64,000 bases of DNA, from the NCBI RefSeq assembly GCF_041956535.1, contig NW_027192214.1:283687-347686 (forward strand). The letters run 5' to 3'. The first letter of the stretch is position 1; each line of letters opens with the position of its first letter. The position numbers and the translations under genes are program-made. Below the pieces are notes generated by a model. That model worked only from the letters and a program-made list of their open reading frames with translations, was not told the DNA's origin and did not search any database. Below, in pieces: positions 12,397 through 23,154 of the stretch. The DNA is from Calcarisporiella thermophila CBS 279.70 (taxonomy: Eukaryota > Calcarisporiellomycota).

Positions 12397-13554
12397 ATGG
12401 GCCGACGAAAAATTCAGATCGAGGAGATAGTAGATGTCCGTAGTAGACAAATGACTTTCCTGAAGCGCAAACATGGGCTTATGAAAAAAGCCTATGAACT
12501 TTCAGTTTTGTGCGGATGTGATGTTGCCTTAATTATCTTCAATTCCAACAACAAGCTAGTACAATATTCTAACGTAGATTTGAAGAAAATTCTCAAAAGA
12601 CATAATCAGGTAAGTATAATTAAATAATTTCTTTCGCTTTTGCTAACTAATTAATAAAACTTTTAGTTTAAAGGGCCAAGGGAAATTCGAACTAACTCCG
12701 ATGTAAGTTTAAATAAAATTATCCAAATATCATGAATCTTATGTTAACAAGTTTTATCTTTTAAAGTTTATTAAAAATAGCTTAATTAAAGAGCAATCAG
12801 ACTGTGAAAAATGGAGAGAGGAAAAGCGGAAACCCTCAATTAGAACGATTGCACTTACATCACCCTCGCAGCCAGCCACGCAAAACTTTCCTCGCGAGCA
12901 CGAAAATATGCCGATGGAACAGCATAACGATCCTCTGGTAACGTCTTGTACATTGCCTCATAGTGCTAATGTTTGCACTAGCTGGGATACAATTCCTTGT
13001 TCACATAATTTTGAGCAAACCGCAAGGCAATATCCAGAGGTTCAAACCACGAAATCGCAGGTCAAAGATCAAGAGTTTCCTCTGAGAAAATGTTCTGACG
13101 CTTCGGATCAATCTATCCTTGATACAGTAAATGATAAACTCTCACTTTTTGAGATGAATCAAGGGGTAGCGCATACTTTTCTATCTAATCAATCGGTAAT
13201 TTCTGGTCTATTATACATAATTTTCATAATAGGACACTAAATGTATAAGAGTAGGCCACTTTCCCAACTCGAACAATCAATGATGATGTGTCCTCTTACC
13301 ACCTTTCAACTTTAGAGCGAGGTTTCCCGCATGCTTCTCTCAACTATCCGGAGATAATGAGCAGCGAGCCCTCAAGTTCTTTCTCTATTACATCAAATAG
13401 TACCAATATCTTCAACTTGCATTTGCCGCACAATTCATCTGTAACTTCAACACGCTTCTCAATACCCTTTACGTGCATGTTAAAAGATCCAGTTTCAGAG
13501 GAATCACGTTCCGTAACTTTTGATTACAATCAATTATTTAGAAAGCAGTGTTAA
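12397..13554 (+). CDS. MEF2/SRF-type MADS-box transcription factor, Rlm1-like
   Basis: This is a DNA-binding transcription factor; fungal relatives (Rlm1, Smp1) act below the cell-wall-integrity MAP kinase. Exons 12397..12609, 12667..12702, 12767..13195 and 13255..13554 give 325 aa. The MADS box fills residues 1-60 ([11 protein letters not shown], then [21 protein letters not shown] and ALIIFN) and is of MEF2 type, with a short MEF2-like extension through exon 2. The rest is Ser/Thr/Pro-rich and low in structure, as expected of an activation region. I see no other domain. The exact in vivo role (Rlm1 or Smp1 orthologue) cannot be decided from the MADS box alone. Confidence 0.9.
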
Positions 13555-13753
13555 GTTATAGAGAAACGTCTAGTAAAGTTGAATTTATTCACACCAATAT
13601 GGCGAAATACAAAATCTAGTAGATTGAAATATGTGTATATTGTTCTATTGAAAATTAGTCTGACAAGTTGCTCTCTGTATTAGAAAGTCCGAAACGCTTG
13701 ATGAAATACTATTTACGACAGCGGTTAATAAAACAAATTTTGAAATTTAAATA

Positions 13754-15904
13754 TTATCCCCTTACCTTTTCGCGGAATGCATAGTGTCCAGGGGTTTTTG
13801 CTGCTTGCTCTTCTCCGAGTGAAAGTGCATCAATTTTATCAGTTATATCTATCTCAGCCTTGTCACTAGCTGCTTTATATTGCTCTAAATCGCACTGAGA
13901 CTGTGGTTTAATGTAAGGGCAGACTTTTTCCATAGTTATCAGCCTCCGTGCCCATTTTCCAAACGATTGCTCGCTATTAGCAACTAATCGCATCGAGGGA
14001 TGCAGTGGAACATCTTCAGGGGTATATCTATATATGTATGCATTAAGTTAGTTGTGTAGCATGTTATTTAACTATTAGCTGAAATAAACAATTACTCTTC
14101 TGGTAAAGTTGGTAACCAATACACTAAACGACCACCAACTTTTAAGAATTTAGCTGCAAATTCCAGGAGATGTTTTAATACCTCCGACATTTCCCACGGT
14201 TGAGTCGGAGGATAGTACTCTTCACGTCTATTGTTGGATGAAAATAGAGCTAAATTTATCAATATCCTTCATTTTTGTCTCTACGATACTTACAAATGCA
14301 TTGGGATATCTCCTGGAAACGCTGGCTCAGTTTGCACTGGTTTTTTTAGCGGAATCTTGCGGCCAAGTTTTTTAGCCCCTGCTCTTACGCCGTATGGTGC
14401 TAAATGAGAGAATAATATTGCAATGTAGAAACAACGCTAAGCTTATAATATGATTTAATAAACTTACGGTCTGATGGCCGGAAAGTTGACGGAGATAAAA
14501 TGTGGATGAATGAGTTAAATGGGAAGGGCAAAATAAGAGATATCAATAATAATAATTACCAGTTACAATCCCGTCAAAAATAGGAACTTCTCTCCATGGG
14601 TGATGGCATAAATCAAATACGAGAGTATCCAGTACTTTTCCATTGATTTGATACTGGGATATATTATCCCTAACACCGCGATCCTCTATTGTTATGCGAG
14701 CACTTTGAGTACGACTGAAATATATAAATGCACGTATAGAAATAAGGTACCTCGCCCACGGATTTGCCGCCCATCAATATCAGATCCCATTGTGAAAGCC
14801 CCAAAATGTGCACATGTAAACAAAAAGCTCCCAGTTCCAACAAATGGATCGTAAATTAATTTACCAGGAGATGCCTAAAAAGACCAATATGAATTGACGA
14901 AGAAAAGCGTAAATATGAAGTTACTGATATATACTAGAGCTTGATTAGCCATTATCAATGATAGCTCAGCATCCATTGTGGTATTTCCGATGTAACGCCT
15001 TTTTTTCACATTAAATTTGGCAATAAGTTCTCGGTTGCCAGATGCAATCTAATTAACAAGAGATTTAAAGAGAATTTAAGCGGTTTTCTAATTAATTTAA
15101 TATCTTACCAATCGACCCATATAGATTGTATGGGGATCTAGAACATCAAAATCTCTCTCCGTTTGCAGTCCATAATCTTCTATTACTGCAAATTCCACAT
15201 CAGGGTTGCGTAAATCTATCTTACCACGGAACTTGAGGTAAGAAAACGAGTTGATTATCTTAAGCTGTTGCTCCGAGCTACAGGCCTTTCCAAAGCCATG
15301 CACCGTAAATTTAAAAGATTTCTCCATATATTCTGGCTATTGGAAAAAAAATTTTTTTAACTACTGGTTGCCAACAAGATTACCAGAAAGGGTTCTCCAG
15401 TTTTACTTACCCATCGATCGGGATTTGCTTTAACAGACTCATGAACCTCTTGATAATTACTACCAACGCCCCAAAGCTCATAAATTGCTCTAAAATTGTT
15501 ATATATAGTATTAATAATGTTAGTACAGAATTACCCAAATAGCTATTCATAAATATTTTCAAGGCAGAAACCAAACGTACTTTATCAATATTGCCCTCCT
15601 AATTAACTTCGATGCATCTTCGTCTGATGCTACTTTAATTTGAAGAAATGGACACTAATCCAAATAATAAAATGTTAGATTCATCCAACTTAGCAAAATA
15701 AAACATAATTACATTGTTTTTATATTCAAGAGGGTTATATTCTACAGTAATGTTTTCTAATTTCTTTAATGATTCAAATTCTGCAAGACGAAATTCCTCA
15801 TGGAACTAGAAGATACAAGAGATATAACTTAACATTAGCAAATGTGCTTGACGATTATAAAATAAACTGTTTACTTGTGCAAATTGAACTAGGTATGTTT
15901 TCAT
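13754..15904 (-). CDS. TRM11: tRNA (guanine(10)-N2)-methyltransferase catalytic subunit
   Basis: Trm11, with Trm112, methylates guanosine 10 of tRNAs. Twelve exons in transcript order: 15875..15904, 15713..15805, 15581..15654, 15411..15489, 15109..15336, 14935..15048, 14751..14874, 14560..14685, 14468..14470, 14294..14399, 14096..14227 and 13754..14027. The product is 460 aa, matching the family. The N-terminus has the Trm11 THUMP-like region (FHEEFRLAE; then the KSFKFTVHGFG block). The methyltransferase domain shows the SAM-binding segment DPFVGTGSFL, GSDIDGRQIRG and the catalytic DPPYG. That last motif is correct only if a 3-nt micro-exon (14468..14470) is spliced in. The junction between exons 7 and 8 is phase-consistent with the acceptor after 14686, but a better-looking AG at about 14716 gives the wrong phase, so that boundary is uncertain. 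Confidence 0.9.
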
Positions 15905-16016
15905 GGTCTCCGTTTTTGCTTAAATCCCTAATTACTGGACTTCTCTATATTATATATGACTATATTTACTATTGTGGCTTTATTTAATTATAACAAATGA
16001 CTGCGTTTTTTTCGGT

Positions 16017-17576
16017 ATGTGTAGAGTAGTATTCAAGTCTATGTGCCTCACCAGATACTCATTCCGCTACACTAAATATTCTTTCAGTGTATTATTTTCT
16101 CGATATTTTTGTAAGCCTCTCAATTGTGCTTTAATCCCACTTCAGTCACCCAGATTGTTTCTTCTCGCTGGCTTTCAAGATAGACTAATCCGTTCTGTAA
16201 ATAGATCAGAAGAGTCTATTTATAACGAGAGTGAACAGGCAATTCTTAAAGATAATAAGACTCGGTTGGAGTTTTCAACGGATCGGCTAGAATATAGACC
16301 AGGATCGTTCAAATTACAGTATTCCCCTTCATCCAATCTAGATATGCCCATTCATGTCGATCTCCAAGAACTGACACTCTATAATTCGCACTCCAAGAAA
16401 CGTAAAAACAAGAGGAGAAAAACGAAGACATTAAACAAGGAAACTTCGGAAGATCTAGTAACCCGGACGGGCATAAAACAATTAAAGAATAGCAAATCAA
16501 GCCGAAACTCGATCTCTAAAAGGATGAGCCAATTGAATAATGAGGAATTTAAGCAAGAGCAACATAGATTACATCGGAAACAAATGAAGAGTTCACAGGA
16601 AGGGCAGAAAAGGCAAGCAGTTTTATCAAATGATTCGTACTTTCCTCTATTAAGACACGATATCGACACCCGCTGTTTCAATGTTCAACTACATGACAAT
16701 TGTGGCCTTCCTAATCCGTACTCAAATAATTCAACTCATCCTGGTTGCAGCGATCACGAATCGGATCAAAAAGTACATGTATCAAGATCCGGCCCTTGCC
16801 AACCTCAAGTTAACATTTTTCCTGCTACGCTTGAAAACCATCCATCTTCTTCTATTACTCCAACTTCTAGTTATCTCAACATTGCCTCTCAATTTCCGGA
16901 GGAACTTCCCCATGGACAATCAAATCGACTACTAGTCATTCTTGATCTTAATGGCAATATTATATACCGACCAGCAAAGAACAAGAAAATATTCCATTTG
17001 AGACCCTTTCTACGACCATTTTTAACGTATTTATTTACACATTTTGATGTAATGGTATGGTCAAGCGCTCAACCTCATAATGTCCGCAAAATGGTGAAAA
17101 AAGCATTTGGCCCACTGCAAGCGCACCTTGTGGATGTATGGGATAGAACTCGCTTTAACCTTTCCGCTTACGAGTACAACCGCGCTTCCCTCACCATTAA
17201 AGATCTGGAGTACGTGTGGTCAGCAAAGATGGAGCCAATATCCACGCAGTGTATTGATAATATAGATGGAGACGGGAATAGGCAATTTTTGAAGCAGAAT
17301 TTTGTGTGGAACCAGAGAAATACTGTTTTACTTGATGATTCTCCTGTGAAAGCACAATATCAGCCATACAATGCCATACATCTCCCTTCATACGATAAAG
17401 AATTACACACTAGTGGTAAAGATGAGCATCTTCGCAATGTGGTGGCTTACTTTGAGCGAGTTAGACGTCAAAAAAATGTCTCCAGTTTTATCCGATGTCA
17501 CCCATACACACAGCAGGAGAGTTGGGGAGAAGTTAGTTCGGAAAGTATTCCCGGGTGGGTCGAAGGAAATGATTAA
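16017..17576 (+). CDS. FCP1/NLI-interacting-factor-like HAD phosphatase, probably catalytically altered
   Basis: This is a single-exon reading of 519 aa. Residues 1 to about 300 are low-complexity and highly charged, with a Lys/Arg-rich stretch near 125-180 that could act in nuclear targeting. From about residue 305 an FCP1-homology domain follows: LLVILDLNGN, then RPFLRPFLTYLFTHFDVMVWSSA, a predicted cap region and the late motif TVLLDDSP. The usual HAD motif DxDx(T/V) reads D-L-N-G-N (first Asp near residue 310). The nucleophile is kept, but the second acidic residue is Asn and the Thr is Asn. The start is uncertain because the first 40 residues are unusual and an upstream intron could exist. 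It is divergent from TRM11, with 112 bp between start codons. Confidence 0.75.
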   Translation: MCRVVFKSMCLTRYSFRYTKYSFSVLFSRYFCKPLNCALIPLQSPRLFLLAGFQDRLIRSVNRSEESIYNESEQAILKDNKTRLEFSTDRLEYRPGSFKLQYSPSSNLDMPIHVDLQELTLYNSHSKKRKNKRRKTKTLNKETSEDLVTRTGIKQLKNSKSSRNSISKRMSQLNNEEFKQEQHRLHRKQMKSSQEGQKRQAVLSNDSYFPLLRHDIDTRCFNVQLHDNCGLPNPYSNNSTHPGCSDHESDQKVHVSRSGPCQPQVNIFPATLENHPSSSITPTSSYLNIASQFPEELPHGQSNRLLVILDLNGNIIYRPAKNKKIFHLRPFLRPFLTYLFTHFDVMVWSSAQPHNVRKMVKKAFGPLQAHLVDVWDRTRFNLSAYEYNRASLTIKDLEYVWSAKMEPISTQCIDNIDGDGNRQFLKQNFVWNQRNTVLLDDSPVKAQYQPYNAIHLPSYDKELHTSGKDEHLRNVVAYFERVRRQKNVSSFIRCHPYTQQESWGEVSSESIPGWVEGND

Positions 17577-18598
17577 TCGTGCTTTCGAAGGGGACGCCCA
17601 GATTAGCTTATTTTCAATATCCATACCACCTGGGTCCAATTCTGGTGACTACAACGTTTTGTCGCAACAAACGATTGAATGCAACCAAAGAGGTGTGCTT
17701 AAGCGCTAATCAATAAATATTATAATATATGTACATAAATTTTTAAGATTAATAAATATGTTATAAATATTCCACCAAAGTCAATAGCAATTCTCATGTA
17801 CAAATCTAAAGAACAATAGAAGAAAATTGTTAATATATTTCAATATGAATAATAGAGTGATAAAAAATTATAAAAAGCTATGGGAATTGGATATTTTTGT
17901 ATTAGCTTGTCACCTTACAAATGTTGTGATATAGCCAGAATTTTTATGATCCAATATTTGCAACATAAACTCAAGATTAAGATTATAAGGATTATAAATT
18001 TGATTTTGTATTTAAGCACCTGAAAGAATTGTAAAATAAAGGAGATCGGCCGGTTGATTGTAAATCTTATAAATCCTATAAAACTTGACTCTAGTTGAGC
18101 AAACTGATTGACAAAGGTACTGCTCTCGGACTTGCTTCATATTTACAGTTTCTAGATATTTTATTATCACATAACTCATTCGGACAGCTTTGAGTTTAGA
18201 AGTTTAACACTTAAGCATTTGGTTGACTATCCTTTTTTTCCTATACTCAGACCTTTCGGGAGACTTCATATTCAGCAAGCTTTGCTAGCAATGATAATAA
18301 TATAAAGCACTCAATAATAAAAATCAAGCTCATAGTAATTAAATAACAAAAATATATGATATAATTGTTTATTTTTGAACTAATTGAAGAGGGCAATGGA
18401 TAAGTATTAAAAAACCATCTCTTGAACATTTGTCGGGTATTCAAGACAAACACTTAAATTATTTGAGTCTCCACTGTGTAACCATTTTAATTTTAATACA
18501 CTCTTTCTTGGCTATGATTTTTGTTATCACTTCTAAACCGCTATCATTTATAATAAAGAGCAGGATCTAAGTAGTGGAGTATCGTATTAATATTAATC
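17577..18598. other. Intergenic AT-rich region
   Basis: About 1 kb of AT-rich sequence between two plus-strand genes. I see no coding sequence with codon structure, no RNA gene and no long repeat; the right part must contain the promoter of the next gene. Confidence 0.5.
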
Positions 18599-19182
18599 AT
18601 GTCCGATCAGATTGACAACGTCGCCGTTAACGAGAAGAATGCTGTTACGAAAGCATCAACTGGTAATATTGCGTTTTGAAAATGAAGTATTCTCAATATA
18701 AAACGTATCGTGCAAATTATTAGATGAGAATTCAGTATCTCTGCCCGAAGCAAAATCCATCTCCAATGAAGCTGTGAACATTTATGAGGAATCATCTACT
18801 GCAGATGTTGCAGACGCAGGAGATCATGGTAAAGGTATGAGCGAATTTTCATTATTTCAAGCTTTGGCCAAGCATTTGCTAATTCGTTTTCATCATCGCA
18901 GAACCCGTGACTCTCCCGCCCATCGAGGCAACTCTTCTTCCCAAAGGAGTAGACATCGTTCAACAAAAAGAGCTCCCTCAGAAACCCGATGAAAATCCAA
19001 CGAATCCTGCCGGTGTTGCTGGTGAAATTGTTTCTGACACTCCTCCTGATTTACCCAACAAAGATCAGTTTAAACCGCAGCTTCAGGCGCCTCCTGTTCC
19101 ACCAAAGGTCACAGAACAGCAGAGTGGCATGAAGAAGGTTGATTTAATGCGTAAATTAAAATCACTATTTGACAGATCTTAA
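18599..19182 (+). CDS. Small acidic, proline-rich protein of unknown function
   Basis: Exons 18599..18662, 18724..18834 and 18902..19182 join in phase into 151 aa. The protein is acidic and apparently disordered in its first two thirds, with many Glu, Asp and Pro residues and a PPVPPK proline patch. It ends with a basic amphipathic-looking stretch (KKVDLMRKLKSLF) that might bind membrane or a partner. I do not recognise the family. Consistent phases and good splice sites (GTAATA..TTAG, GTATGA..GCAG) support it as a real gene. It converges on the eL8 gene, 206 bp away. Confidence 0.65.
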
Positions 19183-19388
19183 ATGATTATAATCCGAGTT
19201 TCTTGTGTGTATTTCTTATATTCTTATGTTGTACTGGTGCTTTCCCCTTATATTTTATGCACTCCCTAGTCTATTATTGACTCATTTTCATTTCACTGTT
19301 TTGATGTCACTCCCATTATGTTTGTTCCACTCAATAATGATATTAAAAGATATTTACAATTTATTATACTGGTTCTTTTTATTTCAAT

Positions 19389-20428
19389 TTAAGCTCGAGC
19401 TCCCTGCTGCGCAGCAATTGCTTTTGCACGCTTGGCCATCATAGCCTGGGATTTAGCACCCATGATACCTCCGCCCCAGTGGCGTCGGTTCTCCTCATAC
19501 TTGTCATTGAAGTTCGACTTAACGGCAGAAACGAGACTTGCAAACTCCTGCTTATCCTCAGGGCGAACATCAACAATGGCCAGAGCCGTAGCTGTTTTCT
19601 TGTGAACTGCTACACCCAAGCGAGCTTTGTTTTTCACGATGCAGTACGGGACGCCCATTTTACGGCACAATGCAGGGAGCCACACTACGATCTCAATAGG
19701 GTCCACATCATCTGCAATTATCACAAGCTGGGCTTTTTTCGCTTCAATAAGTGCAGTAACGTGGTTGATACCATATTTAACTACATATGGTTTTTTCGAT
19801 TCCACCTCCTTGCCGGCAGTCTTGGCTTCAGCAGCAGCCTTAAGACGCTGTCGCTTTTCTTGAGTTGTTTCAGGGCGGTATTTGTGTACAAATTTAAAGA
19901 GCTGTGTTGCTGTATTCTTGTCAAGTGCCTTGGTAAATTGATTAATTGCGGGAGGAACCTTGAGTCGCTTGGAGAGAATCCTCTTTTGCCGCTGCAACCT
20001 AACATACTCTGGCCATTTTACAAAACGGGTTAAATCACGCTGAGGTTGAATGTCTTGCCCTAATGTCAAATAACGAATCGTTAACAAAACTAAGTAAACC
20101 TAAGGAGGCACATAATGAAATTACCGATGCCGAAATTTTTAGGGCGCTTCTCAAAAAGCGGATTCTTAGGGGCCTTGGCGGCCTGCTGCTTCTTGATGGG
20201 GTAAGGTGCGGGAGCAACCTTCTTAGACGACTTTTTGGGAGCTGGAGGCTGTCATTGAGAAAAAAACCCATGGTTAGTGGGTTCTTTGACTCTAGCAGTT
20301 CCCCCCTTACGGGAAAAGGAACTCAGCCTAATTTCTCGTGGTATCGACATTCGCATATCTTAATCGACTTAGGGTCGCAAGATGGTAGCGAAAGGATACA
20401 ACGATAAGAAAGCATGAGTACTCACCAT
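19389..20428 (-). CDS. RPL8: Large-subunit ribosomal protein eL8 (L7Ae family, Rpl8/RPL7A)
   Basis: This is a structural protein of the cytosolic 60S subunit. Coding exons 20426..20428, 20125..20248 and 19389..20059 give 265 aa, the family's normal length. The N-terminal basic extension ([10 protein letters not shown]) leads into [30 protein letters not shown]. The L7Ae domain carries [27 protein letters not shown] and the [15 protein letters not shown] block. The first coding exon is just the ATG, split off by a 177-nt intron, which is long for this window. A long first intron next to the start codon is common in fungal ribosomal protein genes. I scanned this intron for C/D-box snoRNA motifs and found none. 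The promoter is shared with the divergent gene at 20603. Confidence 0.95.
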
Positions 20429-20602
20429 ATTGCTAAGGATAGCGGGATGGATGGATGGATAGAAACAATGGAAGAAGAATAGATACCCACAGTCTGCAAA
20501 GAAGTTCTATATAAATATTCACTTAGAGGCGCAGTCTATTGCTAAAAATTAGAAAATTAAATTGCAGCTCTTATTCCTTTCAATAATTCTCCGCCATAGA
20601 TC

Positions 20603-21556
20603 ATGAGCAGAATCGCGAGAAAGCGCGTCTCTGATAAGCATCTGCATTTATTTGGATATGATTCTGACCCAGGTGTTAATTTTTCTTAATTTTGTCATTA
20701 AAGAAGAATATTTTTTAAATTCTTTTTACTTGTTACATTAGATCCACTCTCCAAATCCAATGGAAATTCGCGAGCAGAATGCCCACCTTCACCCACTGCA
20801 AGTATATCCAGTATGAGCTCATCCAAGAGTGCTGGTATTTCTGTTTCTGCGGGTATTTCGCAACCAGTATCTGAAAAAAAATTGCTGAGTGCAGCTGATG
20901 GCTCTATGTCTATTCATCGCGATCAATCAGACAAAAAATCAACTCACGCTCTCTTACATCAGCAATCTAATTCCTCAACACAGATCACACCTAAACCGAC
21001 AAATCAGACGCCTGAGCTTGCTCATAGACCTATCCCTATTTCGAAATCAAAATCTTCACCTACTACTTCTGGAGAAATGCCGCCGCTTGAGAGTTTGTCG
21101 GTGGCGGAAAATTCTCCTGATACTACCTCCAAATCAGTCGTAGTTGATGACGAGATAGCCAAACATTACAAGAGGAATACTGAAGAGATTATGCATTCAG
21201 ATATTAGCTCTACGCCAAGTACCAGCCATATCTCTATTCCTTCCGCGTTAGTCGATAACCCAATGTTCTCTCCCCTTGTTATTGCGTCCCCCCCTACTGT
21301 AGCTTCCAATAATACCAGTTTCGATGACCGTCCTTGTGACGAAAATCCGTGGATCAATCCATTCGAGCAAACAGCTTGGATTATGGAGAAAGAAAAAGCA
21401 CAATTCAGCTTGGGGGTGAAATTCTCAAGCCCATCTATCGGCCAAGAAGAAATGGGTAAAGATTCTGTTCGGCTTAGGTCTACAACTGGTACAAGCAATA
21501 TTTTACAGGTGGAAACGCAAGATTTGGATGGGCTATGGGATAACCCTTGGACATAA
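20603..21556 (+). CDS. Ser/Thr-rich low-complexity protein of unknown function
   Basis: Exons 20603..20672 and 20742..21556 give 294 aa. The short first exon encodes a basic start (MSRIARKRVSDKHLHLFGYDSD). A long Ser/Pro/Thr-rich, probably disordered region follows. The C-terminus has two related tryptophan motifs, DENPWINPFEQTAW near residue 210 and the extreme end LWDNPWT. Repeated NPW/NPF elements suggest short linear binding motifs; NPF is a known EH-domain ligand, so an endocytic adaptor role is possible but is inference only. I do not recognise a family. Start codons of this gene and eL8 are 174 bp apart. Confidence 0.65.
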
Positions 21557-21892
21557 AGAACTATTTGCTTTAAATTTTTTTTACTAATATTTACCATGAA
21601 AATGTAATAAATAGATTTTTTTCCATCACTATTACTGACGAATTCCTCATTGTAATCCCCAATTGTGTTACCCATTTGCAAAATTGATGGGGGTGCAGCC
21701 CATTGTCAAACGGATGGAAGCCATAGGAAAGATTTTGAAATTTTTTTTCGCGCTTTATTGTCGAAAGCTTTTTTCCAACTTTTATTCTCATAAATATTTT
21801 CATCTGCTTGCAAAAAAGTATTTAACATTGAACGTTAGCGCATATTGCTCATATATTTATTCTATTTTGCGTATCTATTTTTGTCTATAGCA
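21557..21892. other. Intergenic region with possible leader-intron end before porin
   Basis: Short AT-rich spacer. The last 25 bp before the porin ATG look like a 3' splice site (pyrimidine-rich tract ending in CTATAG, 2 nt before the ATG), so part of this region may be a 5' UTR intron. Confidence 0.35.
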
Positions 21893-22873
21893 ATGTCTGT
21901 TTCCGCTTTCAGTGATATCGGCAAACTTGCCAATGACCTCTTCTCCAAAGACTATCCTCTTGGCGTGACCAAGCTGGAGGCTAAAACTGTTGCGCAGAAT
22001 GGTGTTGTACGTATCATAGATTTGAACGATTTAATTGACGGATTTATATATATTTATTCATTTTAAGACCTTCACCGCCACAGGCGCTCAAGACTCAAAA
22101 ACAGGAATCGTTCAAGGTGAACTCAAGACTAAGTATTCGGATGCCAAGAACGGTCTTACCCTTACTGAGTCGTGGACCACATCTAATGTTTTGACTGGTC
22201 AAGTGGGTTCAAATCCATTAAATATTTGACTTAAATATCAAGATTAACAGTTGATCTAATTAATTCATAGGTGGAGGTCGAGAACAAAATCGCTCCAGGA
22301 GTGAAGCTCGATGCCACTGCTAGTTTTCTCCCTGCAACAGGCTCCAAGAATGCCAAGCTTGGTATATTTTATAAGGCTCCTGCTGTCCATTCTCGGGTAT
22401 TTGCTGATTTGTTCAGAGGACCCACATTAACTGCTGACGCCGTCGTGGCTAGAAACGGACTTCTTGCCGGTGTGGAAGTCGCATATGATGTTCACGAGGC
22501 AAAAATTACGCGTTATAATACAGCGGTTGGGTACTCCACCCCCGAGTACACTCTTACGCTGCACGCAAATAACAATTTGAATCTCTTCTCAGCATCTTAT
22601 TATCATCGCGTGAACACACAAGTTGAGGCTGGTGGTCGCGCTGTGTGGGACGCTAAGAGCAATGCCGCTGTAGCATTGGAAGTCGGCACTAAATACACCC
22701 TTGACAAAGACGCATTTGTCAAGGCCAAGGTGAACAACAACGGTATTTTTGGTCTCTCCTATACACAGGCGGTGCGTAAGGGTGTTAAGCTCACAATTGC
22801 TGGCTCCGTTGACACCGCTCGTCTCAGTGAGAATGCCCATAAGCTTGGCCTCTCGATTGTTCTTGATGCTTAA
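21893..22873 (+). CDS. POR1: Mitochondrial outer-membrane porin (VDAC)
   Basis: This is the voltage-dependent anion channel, the main metabolite pore of the outer mitochondrial membrane. Exons 21893..22006, 22068..22202 and 22271..22873 give 283 aa, the standard length. The N-terminal helix region (FSDIGKLANDLFSKDYPLG) is typical. Alternating beta-strand segments follow, including GLTLTESWTTSNVLTGQVEVEN and ARNGLLAGVEVAYD. The C-terminal KLGLSIVLDA is a canonical beta-signal for outer-membrane insertion by SAM. Codon usage is more biased to C/G-ending codons than in its neighbours, which fits high expression. It converges on the myotubularin gene. Confidence 0.95.
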
Positions 22874-23154
22874 ATGCACTATTAGATAATCGATTTTGTG
22901 AATAATCGACTCTGTTTCACATAGCTCGATTATTGTGTAGTAAACCCCTATATACTCCCTTCAACTTCAATAACTGTAATCCTTTAGAAATAGAAAAATA
23001 TTTGGTAAAGTTTGTTGATGGAAAGTTTATGGTTCGAATAATATACTCGAGCAATATGGCCTTATAACAAGAAATCAACAAAAATGCTCTTGCAAAATTG
23101 AAAAAAGTCTCTAGAGCAATATCAGATGGTGTATATTTCCATCAAGCCCTCCAA

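Noticed and set aside
14686-14750. U12-type intron in TRM11 (GTACCTTAT donor, AAC near acceptor)
   Set aside because: The donor differs from RTATCCTT at key bases and there is no TTCCTTAAC branch site, so it is better read as a poor U2-type intron.
17371-17709. Second frame overlapping the 3' end of the FCP1-like gene
   Set aside because: It begins inside the conserved HAD coding sequence in another frame and shows no family motif; no splice junction joins it convincingly to the upstream frame.
19479-20407. Long plus-strand frames over the eL8 gene
   Set aside because: They mirror the highly biased eL8 coding sequence on the opposite strand and have no protein-like features.
20249-20425. 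Intronic C/D-box snoRNA in the eL8 gene (mammalian RPL7A introns host U24 and U36)
   Set aside because: No RUGAUGA box paired with a downstream CUGA and terminal stem was found on the coding strand.
20445-20463. GGAT short tandem repeat near the eL8 start
   Set aside because: Only about four copies in the leader region; too short to be treated as a separate element.
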